Assembly: GCA_012845835.1 (NCBI GenBank)
Contig: JABAKD010000013.1
Location: 9,303,128-9,367,127 of the forward strand
Length of the DNA stretch: 64,000 nt
Direction of reading: 5' to 3'
DNA from: Undaria pinnatifida
Lineage: Eukaryota > Sar > Phaeophyceae > Laminariales > Alariaceae
In this document: positions 42,201-54,800 of the stretch, in pieces
How the letters are laid out: the number at the start of each line of letters is the position of its first letter
Position numbering within the stretch: the stretch's first letter is position 1
Position numbers and translations under genes: made by a program
Notes under the pieces: model-generated
Database searches by the model: none
Told to the model about the DNA's origin: nothing
The model's input: the letters and a program-made list of their open reading frames with translations, nothing else

Positions 42201-45200
42201 TAGACTAATATGTATACGAAGAAAATCGTATCGCGAAACAAGAATGGCCATTCCGACGAGTTTGAAGACAAGAATGGCCATTCCGACGATTTTGAAAACA
42301 AGAATGGCTAAGGAGCCCCGTCATTCAGAAAAAGGATGTTTCAGCCGAAAAGTGCTATGATACATACCCCTATCGAGGTGTGGAATACTTGTGCAGTAAT
42401 TACTTTCGCAGAAACGTGCCTGCCGCCGAGAGCACAGCTCAGTATACAGCGCCCTAGCGCAGCACCCTCGGTAGTGCCGTTGGATCACGGTTGCGTCGGC
42501 GTTCCTCTTTGCCCTTTCTTTGCTCTTTTGCTCCAGAGTTCTCCTGCGGGAGAAAGAACCATAGACGCATGAGAAAGGAAGGACACATTTTTTTAATTAA
42601 CCTGAGAGGTGTTCTTCGGTTTCCGGAGTCATTGGAGTCTGTCCTGTGACAACAACAGCAACAACAACAACAGCAACAACAACAACAACAACAACAACAA
42701 CAGTTCACCTCTACTCTCTGCCCTGCACCTACCTGCAGCGCGACGCTCTCACAGCCTTTGCTATGCACGTCGCGGCGGCCGCCTTTCTCGCCCTATTCTC
42801 TGCCTGTAAGCGTTTCAAGCCCTCTAGCTTTTTCCTTGCACGGTAAGACCTCCACCAGGTCTGAACCATCCTCGCTCCCGTGTCACAACGCTTTCGAAGA
42901 CGCTCGGCGGCCTCGCGACGCCCCGCGTACGTTAGTTTTGCCCTGTGTTCGGTTGGCGCAAAAAAAAAGGCCAGGCAGAAGCGATCAAGGAAGCGCGAGG
43001 ATGAGCAGATGCAGCTCAGATCACACTGGGTTTACGTAGATATTATACCTGCTACGGCAGAGGTAGCAGTTCGTGGCATTTTTTTTTTCCTCTAAAGTTT
43101 GAGACTCGGTACTTAGCCCAATTTCGCCGGATAGTCATTGCTTCGTTTCATGTATTTTTCAACATTCTTTTCCGTTTTATATACCTAGGCTATGGGATCA
43201 AGCACCTTTTTTTTCACACGCTACGGTAGAGGTGCAGCATTTTTTTTCTAAAGCCTTCTCGTTTGGGAAACCCCATTTCTTCTGTAACATATAAAAATTA
43301 AAATGCGACCCGATCAACAAATCTCAATGGACTAGGTGCACAAAAAAAGGGATATATATATTCCAAAAACCAAAATCAAACATTTTTTTGGGTTAATAAC
43401 CCTAACCCTTCACAAACTGGAACCCCCTTTGGGGGGGGGGGGCATAACTTGAGGAAATACGTATAGAAAGGCGTTTTGGGGGCGGCTCTAAAAGGGCTAG
43501 CAGCCCCCGATATTCGGAAAATATCTTTGCCGAAAAGTGCTACTGTAGCTGTAAAACCCCATCGTAGGAGGCGTCTTTTCCCCCGACTTTTTTTTTGTTT
43601 GGTTAAAATTTGCTGGACTAATCAGAATCGTTCCTCGGTAGCCCTCTCAACTTTTTTTTCAACAAAATCGCCGGTTTTTAACCCAGCTCCCGGCCGTAAC
43701 TCCTGAAATACGGTGCCCCTTGCCACCCCGACGTCATCGTTCAATAGTCCTAGTAGTCCTTTGCAGGCAAGAAAAATACATGAAGACGTGTTTTCCTCGC
43801 ATCCTTCCTCGTGTCGAGCAGCCATGAAACGCTCGCTAAAGGAAATCGCACGTGTTTCGGGGAGGGGCTATCGTAGAATCAGTCATCCATGACCAGGCGT
43901 TTATTTGCACGCATGTGCAAGGTTTTCGGAGTTGCACGTAAACTCAATACTGCCCCTGCCGACCTTGAGAGCTGACCTCCAGCCCCCCGAAGGGTTGGGT
44001 TAGGGTTGGGGTCAGGGTTAGGGTTAGGGTCAGGTCTGGGGTCGGGTTGGTCTGGGCACCTCAACCGTTGTTTTGCGCGGACCTGCACATAGGGAGCCGC
44101 CATACATAAACCGGTATTGAATTTATGTGCAAATTCGAACAGCCTGGCACGTACGTGCAACTTCGCGGGGGCTGGTCATCCAGACACGGGGCCGTTGGTT
44201 CCCTCACGAGGAGGGGAGGATTGCGCACGGCACCGCCATGGGCCGCGCAGGAGGCACAAGACCAGGTATAGTTACGGTAGTAGGTAGACCACATGAGGTA
44301 AATTAAAGTGAGCCAGAGGGGGGGGGGGGGGGGTTCCACCCGATCATGTGGAAGATTGGGGCCGCCAAACGATATAAAAAAATGAATAATCAAACCGCCT
44401 TCGGAAACTGTATCTATGCGGTCACACCCATCAAAAGCAGTGAGCAAGCAAACCAGTAGACCATGGATCTTACACCCAGTAAACCCTTGGTCGATGATCA
44501 AGCGAGGCAGTTTAGAAAAATCAGGTACACCTATACACCGTGATGCCCATAATCGTATGACTATTAATAGCCCGGTCGAGTAGATTATCGCAAAAAAAAC
44601 AGATGCAGCTCAGATCTTCTCTGGTCTACATAGTCATGTATGTATGTCGCTCTAGCTTGATCAGCGGGTTCGATTCCCCGGGCGTCGTCATTTTTTATTT
44701 GCCTGAAAAAAAGGCTCGAAGATTATCTTGATTTCCCGGAGCAGTCACTTGATGATCGTGTTTGTGTACACCAGGGGGTGCTCGTAGAACGCTATCATCA
44801 TCCGATCTGGTGCTATTTTCGGGTGTCGTAGGGAGATTTTGCCGCTGAACGAAAGTCTACCTACCAGGTGATCGTTACCTATCGTTAGGTCTGCGTCGAG
44901 CCAAAACGTTGAAGATGATTGCTGCGATGGGTGTAGCAGCACTTGTTTCGGCGAGAAGTATGTGCTCACTCGAGCATCCGTGTGTAGCGATCATACAGAC
45001 AGAGTCCATACATAGAAAAGAGCAGAGTGCGGGCTCTAGGGGTATGATCCATCTTCTTGGAAAATGCCGCCAAACCGGGGGCATTCCGCAAGGAAGTTCC
45101 CATTGCAATAAAGCCAACATAATATTGGAACTCCCTAACATAATCAAACCACCGTCATGGCCAATATCGTATCCAAACACAATCAACGGTTGGAACACAA

Positions 45201-48200
45201 TTTGTGTGTCCCCACCCCCACCATTCTTGTCGCCACCCCCGGAACCACCACCCGCACGGGTACGGTCCCCGCGGTCGCGACTGTCGCTGCGGCACTGCTT
45301 CCCCCGGGTGCGTTCCGCCAACTCTTTCTCCGGGGTTGACCAGAAGAAGGGGTCGGGGGGCTCGTCGTGGGCTATCCTCAGGGCCTTGCTGAGAGCAAGA
45401 GTCGGGGAGGCTCTCGACACAAAAACGGTTATATCCGTTATCGTATTGTTTGTATTTCTATTTATTTTTTATCGTCAATTTGATTCTCCGGCTCAACCCG
45501 CAAGAGGTTTTACGCTCAGCGACCTTCTGTACAATTAAGCCGCTGTCGCAGGTGTCTCCCCTCCCTCCCCCCCCCTCCGCAGGTACGTGGTGCCTTCATT
45601 TTTGTCTCGCATAGATAGGGTTCAGCATTCTCGCCTTTCAGCTTTGAATTCTCGTCGATTTTCATCACAAAAATTGCGAACTCATCACGCTCTCGCGCTT
45701 TCCGCTCGTCAATTTTTTACGCAAGAAGAACCCCCTACCTACAGGCCCCGGGGTTATTGATCGGGGCGGGGCTTGAGAGAAAAACACATGGATTAACGAA
45801 ATTAAGGACTGCAGTGACATCGACTACACGACGCAAAGCGGCACTGATGGCTTGCGGGGATGGTTAGTTTACCCTCCGAAATACAGTCCAAAAAGGTGTA
45901 TGTACGACACCGCGCGTGGTGTCACGCTCGAACCCCGGAAGATCCAGAGAGTTCCCCTCAAAGCAAGTGAGGAACCGGAGGAGCCTCATAATTTTTTTTT
46001 GCTGCTACACCGCTCTCATGTCATCGTAGCAACGCATCTCTACAGAGGGTACCCCGATATAAAATCGCCCCGTGACAAGCCGAAACAATCGCTCTTAACT
46101 ACACATCGCTCTTATAAGTAGTGAGAAATATGTAACTTTTAGTATAGGCGGGACATGCCAATTTGGCCGCTCTTGAGTCCGGAACGCTCTTATCCTGGCC
46201 GCTCTTAAATCGGGGTACCCATTGTACCGCAAATTGTTCCTCCTCCACACCCACCTGTGAACTCTGAAGGCTCGCTGTATCGTGCACGAAGCGGCCGTCC
46301 TCTTCTTCCTTATCTCCACCATCTCCACCCGTCGTCTAAACCCTCTTCTCCTCCCGAGCACCCCCCGATAGCTTCGCTGAATGTCCGTGGCGCGACGAGC
46401 GCGGACTCGCTTTTCATTTTCTCTGAAAAAAAGCCGCCCGTCAGGTATAAAGCCAAGAAAACGATCCAAGCATCATCACGCGCAGCTTGTGTGCAATGAT
46501 GAGTTTCCTTTCGACAAAATGCTCGATCTCACAGTTGAGTGGACTTAAGATTAGTTGAGGTACGATGAGTTGAATTTAGCTGAGTTGAGTTAAGTTGAGG
46601 TGAGTTAAGTTGAGTTGATCTTAGTTTGAGTTGAGTTAAGTTGAGTTGAGTTGAGTTGTGTTTCCATTTTTTTCTAATCAAAAGTCGGGAAGGTCACAGG
46701 AAACTTTATATAGCAATATTACACGCAGCTTGCAAACAAAGATGAGTTTCGGCTAAATCCCAATAATACTCCTCGATCTCACCGGCTGAGAGGGGTGTTG
46801 CTGTTTCGTTAAAAAAAAAGCCCGGAAGGTCAGTTCAAGGTCATTGTATTTTTTTTTTGTTGCCCTCGCGATGTATCGCTTGAACAAAAAAAAACGCAGT
46901 AATATACCGCGGGAAAAAGCAATCCATTCTATCCATTTGTGCCAAAAAAAACTCGGGTGCAGTGTAACCTCTTTAGCGCTGCATCTTCGTTTTCTGCGAC
47001 AAACACATCATGAGTGATTTTTCTCTTTTTTTTTCTCCCTGCTAAGACGTAACTCAGATCGATACAGTACGGGCACTATAAGCAGGCTCTTCTCCCCCCT
47101 CCCGGCTACAGCACGCGCGTTCATTTTTACCGCGAGGAGGGCACAACAACACTTTCTTCCCTCGTCGACTCACATCAAACTGAAGCGATATATACATACG
47201 GCAGTGGATGTAATAAAATGATACCAGGTATACTGCTAAGGGGTGTAAATTGATTAGTTATTACTATTTATTGCTACCTAAGTGCGATAAAAGTGAAGCC
47301 ATGTACCGGGCGGGAGAAGGGAAGACACGTACCTGTGACCACGGGTAGGTTGTCCAGGGGGTGGCTGAGGGTAAAACCTCTTGATATACGAGTTGAGCTA
47401 GAGAGCATAAAACTGATGATTACTTTTAAAAAACAAAATGTGCTTGCCATCTGCCATTCGACAATGTGCAGCACAGTATGAGTTTCGACGTTGATCACTC
47501 ATAACATTCCCGGAAGAAGAAAGCCTACGAAACAAAAGGAAACCTATCTATGCACAAAGCCCGACTCCCCCTTCTATGCCTGCTTCTCATTAAAGCTGTA
47601 TTTACAGTACTCTCACATTTATTGCCTTGGTGTTACAACGTTAATTAATTATGGGATCATTATGGGTTGATTATTGTATTTTCGGAATCCTGGGGAGACG
47701 GCATAAATAGCGTGCCTTCGAAGACGTTCCTTGAGCATTCTGGCGATTGCTTTCCTCCACAGCTTCTGAATCGTCAACGCGCGGTTAGATTCAAGGTCCC
47801 TCAGCTTGCGCAACGCCTGCATAATAATAGCCCCCAACAGGGGTTCAAAAGCATTTGCGGAAATGTTTTTTAGTGATGACAAGGTTTTTGAACGTATGCT
47901 AACCGATTTTATCGATAAAACAAGGTTTTGGAAGTTCGATGAACGATTTTATCGACCAACAAGGTGTGTCGGACGTTCGATAAACGGCTTTTATCTGCCA
48001 ACAGGCTTCAAGCATTTATTTCGACAAGATAAAAATCAACGAGCTATGGGTCAAGCGGCGATGGGTGAAAACGCCCTGTTACTTCTGGTAGTAACAGTAA
48101 TAAACGGCCCGCTGTTCAACAACAACAACGCGTAATGCGATCGGATCGCGCCCTTTTCCCAATGAGGGTGGTTGCTTGAGGAGCTCTACGATAATTTTTC

Positions 48201-48767
48201 CAAAAACCGACTTAGGGGGGATAATTTAAAGTGCTACGCCCGATGAAAAATCCCATGGCCTAGGTATAAAACAAAAATTAATCAAAAACAAAAGACTAAA
48301 AAAAAATTCCGACGATTTGGGGTTAAGGAACCCCGTCATAATCAGAAAACGTTTCAGCCAAAAAGTGGTATGCCTTGATACTTCTATCGTAGCGTGTGTC
48401 TAACAAAAACAACATCAACAACATTCATCAGCAACAATCATCATCAATCATCATCATCGTCGTTGTCATCATCATCAATTATCATCATCATCGTCATCAT
48501 CATCGTCGTCGTCATCGTCGTCATCGTCGTCGTCATCATTCATCATCATTCATCGTCATCAATCATCGTCATCATCATCGTCATCATCATCATCATCAAT
48601 CGTCATCATCAATCATTATCATCATTATCATCATCATCATCCTCATAATCAATCGTCATCATCAATCATTATCATCATTCATCATCATCAATCGTCATCA
48701 TCAATCATTATCATCATTGTCCTCATCATCATCGTAATCATCATCACCATCAATCATCGTCAATCAC

Positions 48768-48800
<33 letters not shown>

Positions 48801-51800
48801 CGTCATCATCATCATCAATCGTCATCATCAATCATTATCATCATTGTCCTCATCATCATCGTAATCATCATCATCGCCATCAATCATCGTCAATCACAAT
48901 CATCATCATCACCATCCTCATCATCACCATCATCCTCATCAATCATCATCAATCATCATCATCAAGCATCATCATCATCATCATCATCATCACCACCATC
49001 ATCATCGTCATCATCATCACCACCACCACCACCCTCATCATCACCATCATCATCTGTCTACCTGCAGTTTCGCCTTGCCCCTTTTCTTATGCCAGACCCT
49101 TAGGATCATTCGTCCGGCCTTGTCTTCTGCGAGCCTGAGTCGACGAACCTTCGCTGCCTCTTTCGCCTTGATCGTCCTGACGGGGGGGCGTCGAGATTCA
49201 ATGCTTCGTCTTGGATGGGTTGACTGCATACGCTCGAGGCCATGTATCTTGAAAACTTTTTCGGGACTCTACTATGCAGCGATAAAAATACGGCGAATAA
49301 AATGTTCAAAATTCCCCACCTAAAGTAAAAATACTAACACCAATCATTGTAGTGGAGAAAAAAAAATGTTCATAAAAGAAAAGGACCCCTCCCAATAAAA
49401 ATTTTACCCACATAGCATAGTACAAGTACCAGCAAGCAGCTTCAAAATATGAGTACTGACTCGAAATTCGTCGAACTCACACCTGAGGTCCTGAAAATAT
49501 GTATTTTTTGTTATAAAATGTTAGAGTGACAGCGTATCAATTTGGAACCGTGGGTTCGTGTCCCACAGATTTTTTTGATTTTTTTTGGGGGGGGAGTAGC
49601 TGATTTTAATTCTCGAACGCTGTATTAAGAGTAACATATAAGATAACTAATAATATTATGTATTCATACTCTTCCCGATATTAAAGCCGGGGGGAGAAAG
49701 AACAAAATAAACCGCCTACCATACATATGATAGAGCAGTATAGTGGAAACTGCAGTAATAAATGTATATAATAGATGTGATGTTTGATCTAGCTCAAAAT
49801 TCCCCACCCAACGTAAAAATACCAACACTCACTATTATAGTGGACAGAAAATAGGACCCCTCGCAATAAAAACTCACCTATATAGTACATTACAAGTACC
49901 AACAACGCAGCTTGCAAAGATGAGTATTGATTGACCTGAAATTCGTCGAACTCACGGCTGACGTCCTTGAAATATTTTTTATAAAATGTTACCAAACCTT
50001 CAAGAAATATATTTTTCGTTGAAAACTTGAAAAAAAAAAAAAAAAACGAAAAAACATACCAGGTACGAGGATTTCGTCGAAAGTCATATGTTGCAAGCCG
50101 TGCGTGATTAGATAGATACTTCGACCCCACGTGTTACGCGGTGTTTGTGTGTGTCCAACAAAAACCGTCGGGGATTTCATTTTTTTTTTTGTTCTGCAAT
50201 CATTTTTTTGTTTGTATAACTATTGCAATACGTCGTGGGATTGATTGTTCTTAGAGTACGAAGCGCACCTTTCGTTTTTCTCGAACCAGTTTTTGCCTTC
50301 GGAGCAAAGGATTTTCTCAAACGAGTGGAGGGTACCTTACTGTGTTTTCTAGAAAATGGTTGACATACACAAATTATATATACCCCAACCCTAACCCTAA
50401 CCCTAACACAATGAAACGCAACCAACCAATGCAGGGTGAACCTCCTTCGTCTCGTACACAGTGTGCGTCAACCATCGTCTCGAAAAAGTGGTAAGCTTTA
50501 CTGAACGAGGGATCCAAGAAAAGCTCTGCATGTCATCCCACCTTGGGGGTTTGCAGGTGCTGGGCAGACCGTTTCTGGTCGGTTGAGCTACCGGTTAGTC
50601 TGACACCTTTTACGAGTATGTTTTGGTTCAGGACTACAGCGCATAGAAGAGTTGGTGGTCGGATTGCGCGAACAAACGAAAGCCTTCGAAGTCATGTTTT
50701 CGATTGAGAAAATTGAGCTCCATCACGTTTCCGGCTCAGCAAACTTCTGCTGCACCCCTGCCGCCGGAAACTTCCGCCGCGCCACATTCCTCCGAACCCT
50801 GACGCTAACCGCTAACCCTAACCCTGACCCAACCTTTACTGTGTTGTTTTGATTTTTTAGATAGGATATCGTCTTGCCTGTAGTACCCCTGTATTTTATT
50901 CGCGGCTTGTTGCAGGGCGGCGTACGATTTGATCGCCTTTCGCTCCTCCATCTTCCGCAGGGGAGACAGGCCAAAAAACTTCGGCCCGACCTGACAAGTG
51001 GGGGGGGTGGGGGGGGGGCGAGGGACGGGCCAGTGTCACGCAAACTTTCAGTGCACACTATTCGTCTCCATCATCTGTTTTAACGCTGTACGCTAGAAGC
51101 ACGTACGTGTCAGACTCTGAAGAACGAAGCGTTCACCTCCACCAGCTGTTGTCGCGTTTTCACGCGCCGACGTACATTGTTAAATTTCTATTGCGCTACT
51201 ACGCGTACAGCAAAGTCTCGGCTGTTTGTCAAGCTACCACGCACAAGAAGCTCCACATTCCAACTTCACACCGCATAACAGCGCCCTTTACCCCGACCTC
51301 GATAGCATCGGAGTACATATCTATTATCGTTCCGGTTGCCATCAGAGTCATCCCACGCTACATAGGGGTGCATGCAGCAGATTCTATGAATTTTCTGAGC
51401 TCCTAACGTTAGGATTTCTGTCAAGATCTCACCATCATCATCACCCGAAACATGAACTTCAAAAAGTATCCGTTCGCGCAACCCGACCAGCACCAGTTAT
51501 CGTAAAAAAATGCCAATGTACTAACGGATAGTTTCACGCTTGAGGAGAGGTCAATCGGAAATAAACGTTCGGCCCCAAAAAGTGCACTGCCCCCTCTTTT
51601 TGTTTTTTTTGCGCACTACTACTACTTTCCAGCTTCTGGACAAGCCGTGGTCACAGGTGTCGTCCCTTTCCCCGCCCCCCCCCGGTTCTTGCCTTCATTT
51701 TTTTTTTATCGCGCATGGGGTTCAGCAATCCCACTGCTCGTCGAGTTTTCATCGAGTGCCTAACTCACGCTCTCGCGCTTTCCGCAAGTCAATTTATGCA

Positions 51801-54800
51801 CAAGAAAAAAGTCCCCACGAATTTATACGAACAAACATGCACTCGGGGGGATTCGAACTCAAGAAACTGACCTATACCAGGCTCGAGCATAACCTGATAC
51901 GCCACCGAGGCGACCGGTCTACCATGAGATGACTCATTTTGACAGCGAACGCCCGCCACGACAGAGGTATCAACGTATACCTCTTTGTGGCTCTGAAAAA
52001 AAAAATCCGAGGCGACGAGGGCCATCTTAACCCGAAATCCTCGGAACGTTTCTTACAATTTTTTGCCTTGCAATACGATATATAAATATATTGACCCTGA
52101 TAGCTACACTGTAGTTGCATGGGGAGTCGCCGAACTATATCCTTAATGAGGACACACAACCCGTAATACGCGCGATCGGAGTATCACACACAGCTTGCAA
52201 AGACGAGTTTCGACAAAACATTCGATCTCACAGCTGGAGTGTATTTTAATTTTTATAATATATTGTATACCTAGGCCATGTACTTTTTTTTTTTTTCAAT
52301 TACGTGAGGTTAGGAGCATCTCTGTACCGTAGCACGACGAATCATACGTCAATGTGGCATCGCTTGTTCCGATCTTAACCATCCACATACAAAAAAAAGA
52401 AAAACAGAAATCCGGAATTCTGTCGGGTGAAAAACCAACAGCAGTAGTGCCTTGCGTTCGCTCGTATTTCTTAGAGCAGACTTGCCTTGATGCGGACGTA
52501 TGGGTAGCGCTCCTTGACGATGTTGAGCGTCGTTAGCGTAGCCTCGGTGCCTTTCACATTCAGGGAAGACAGCAGCGGGCATCCCGTAGCGAGCCACTGA
52601 ACCCCCGCTCCCGTGATCTTGGGGCAATTCATAAGGTTAACCTGAAAGCAAAGCAATCGCGTCAGTGCTTGGGTTCTAACCCTTGCAAACACGTTTCTCG
52701 CCTCTCGCGAAACAGCTCCAAAGCTACGGTGGGGGGAGGGCAGATGCTTTGGGGGACCTCTCATTTCGGTGGCTTAGGATCTCTCGCGCGAAGTGCATGC
52801 CCTGTTTATTATGTCCAATTCGTAAGTTTTTCTTTCGTGCAGCGTGCTATTTATTTATTTTTGCGGTCTGTACACCACCATGGGAACACTTTTGTTCTTA
52901 CATTTGCGGTGTTGAGTGAGATGCAGGGCCGTTAGCGATATTAATAGTGGCCTTACCCGCGAAAGGGACAGTGCCTAATATGAAAAAGTGAACCTCATTT
53001 TTTGGACGGACGCTAAGAAAATTGGACTAAGAAATCGTGCTCAGCGGCGAACGCTACATTATATCGTATATAATTGCCCATGTGCTCAAGGTTGTTCAAA
53101 GATGGTATCACAAAAATAATCTGAGGCTCACTCTTGTTGGTGGGCATATACTATAACCGTTGAGCTATTCAGTTAGCGATGCCTGAACGTCGTGCTGCAC
53201 AAATCCAGGGCAGAAGTAGCGCCGTGATCCTGCCTGTTCGGGGCAGCGCTGACTTTAAAGGTACTGCGGCCCTTGAGTAGATTCGAGGTCCAGGCTAAAC
53301 CGCCAGATCAACCCCGGATTGTACTTTAACTAGAGATACACCAAAAACCACTGAGGACTGATTCTACGACGCCCCCCCCCAAAGACCAGTGACTTTCTTT
53401 AACGAGCGTTTCATGGCTGCTCGACACGAGGAAGGATGCCATGGAAAATTGTTATAATATATTTTCATTTTTTCAAAGTACTAATATATTTTCATTTTTT
53501 CAAAGTACTATCGAACGATGACGTCGGGGTGGCAAGGGGCACCGTATTTCAAGAAATGCCGTCGGGAGCTGGTTTCAAAACCAGCGATTTCGTTAAAGAA
53601 ATGTTGGGGGGGCTACCGTAGAACGACGTTGAGCTATGCGGCCAGCGTTGACTGCATAGCTCAGTGGTTGCGGTGTATATCTAATAACCATTTAGAAGCG
53701 CATCCAGGCTTTTTCGGAGCAACTTACTTGAACTTAATGTGGGGGGAAAAACAAAGTTTTACATGGGGCGTGGTGGCCCTCCCAATACTCACCCGCTCGA
53801 GCTTCTCCATCTGATAATCGTGAAAAGCCGCCAAAGCCGAGTCTTCCAGCCCCCGTATGTCCCCGAGGTCCAGCAACTCCAGCTCGCAGCAGTAACTGCA
53901 AACCGCGAGAACACCGTGTGCCCCCAGCGGGGGCGGCACGCCCACGACCCCGCGCAGATTCAGCCTCTGAAGACCTCGACAACCTTTCGCGAACGCCGTG
54001 ACAGCCGCGTCCGATGCGGCGCTTCCGCAGCTGATCATGAGCGGGGCATTGGGTGTACGGTATTTTGTAGGCCAGATGTCATCTGTGACATAGTGGCAGC
54101 AGCGTTTGGTTTTATGTCCCAGCCCTACGGCAAATGTGAGGTCTTGGGAACAAACAAGGAGGGCGAAGAAGGAGGATGGGGGGGGGGTCCGAACCCCAGA
54201 TTGTGCTTTTTTGTTGGAGGTGCACCACGACTACTGAGCTGACGGTCAGCGCTGAGCGCTGATCGTTAGCTCAGTTGTTATAGTGCACCTCTAATAAACT
54301 ACTCCCCCCCCTCCGCCCTAAAGACTACGGCTATGCATAAAAAAGGTTGCCCCCGCACCCCCCGCCTTCTCTTCTCTCGTCTCATCATCTCGCTTGGAAA
54401 CCATTCCTGTCATCCCTGGGGAACAACGAGATAATTAAAATATCGGACATAACTGAGCACGCTTGCTCGATCGCTCGACTGCAGAACGGGAGACGAACGC
54501 CAACGGCCAGTACTCGCGGGTTTCGTTCCGAACATGATAAGCGTTCGTGTGGCCAAAATAAATCGCCGCCACTCGTGTGCACTCACATGGGCAAAGCAAC
54601 ACACCGCGATGCACCATCCTAAGCACTGAAGGTCGCGATAGCATCAATCGTTTTGCTTAGCCTACGTCCATAGCGTCCTCCAAGGAAACCGTGCGATGCT
54701 CTGGCCCAGATAGAACCGTTTTTTTCTCTAATACTGGACGATCACATGGATCTAACGGTTGCTCGAAAAGCGTTCGTTGGGAGGTTCACCATCCTTCATT

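Noticed and set aside
44640-44700. tRNA gene suggested by GCGGGTTCGATTCCCCGG before a T-run
   Set aside because: No matching 5' acceptor strand or anticodon arm was found; more likely a SINE or tRNA fragment.
44909-45538. Long plus-strand open frame and an overlapping minus-strand one
   Set aside because: The frame crosses a SINE copy and Pro-rich low-complexity DNA, has no domain and no supporting splice sites. The exons on either side join in phase without it.
48394-48737. His/Ile/Ser-rich frames in the ATC repeat
   Set aside because: Pure trinucleotide repeat; it is intronic by the exon joins.
49534-49590. tRNA gene suggested by GTGGGTTCGTGTCCCAC and a following T-run
   Set aside because: Only the T-arm is present. 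I could not build acceptor, D and anticodon stems around it.
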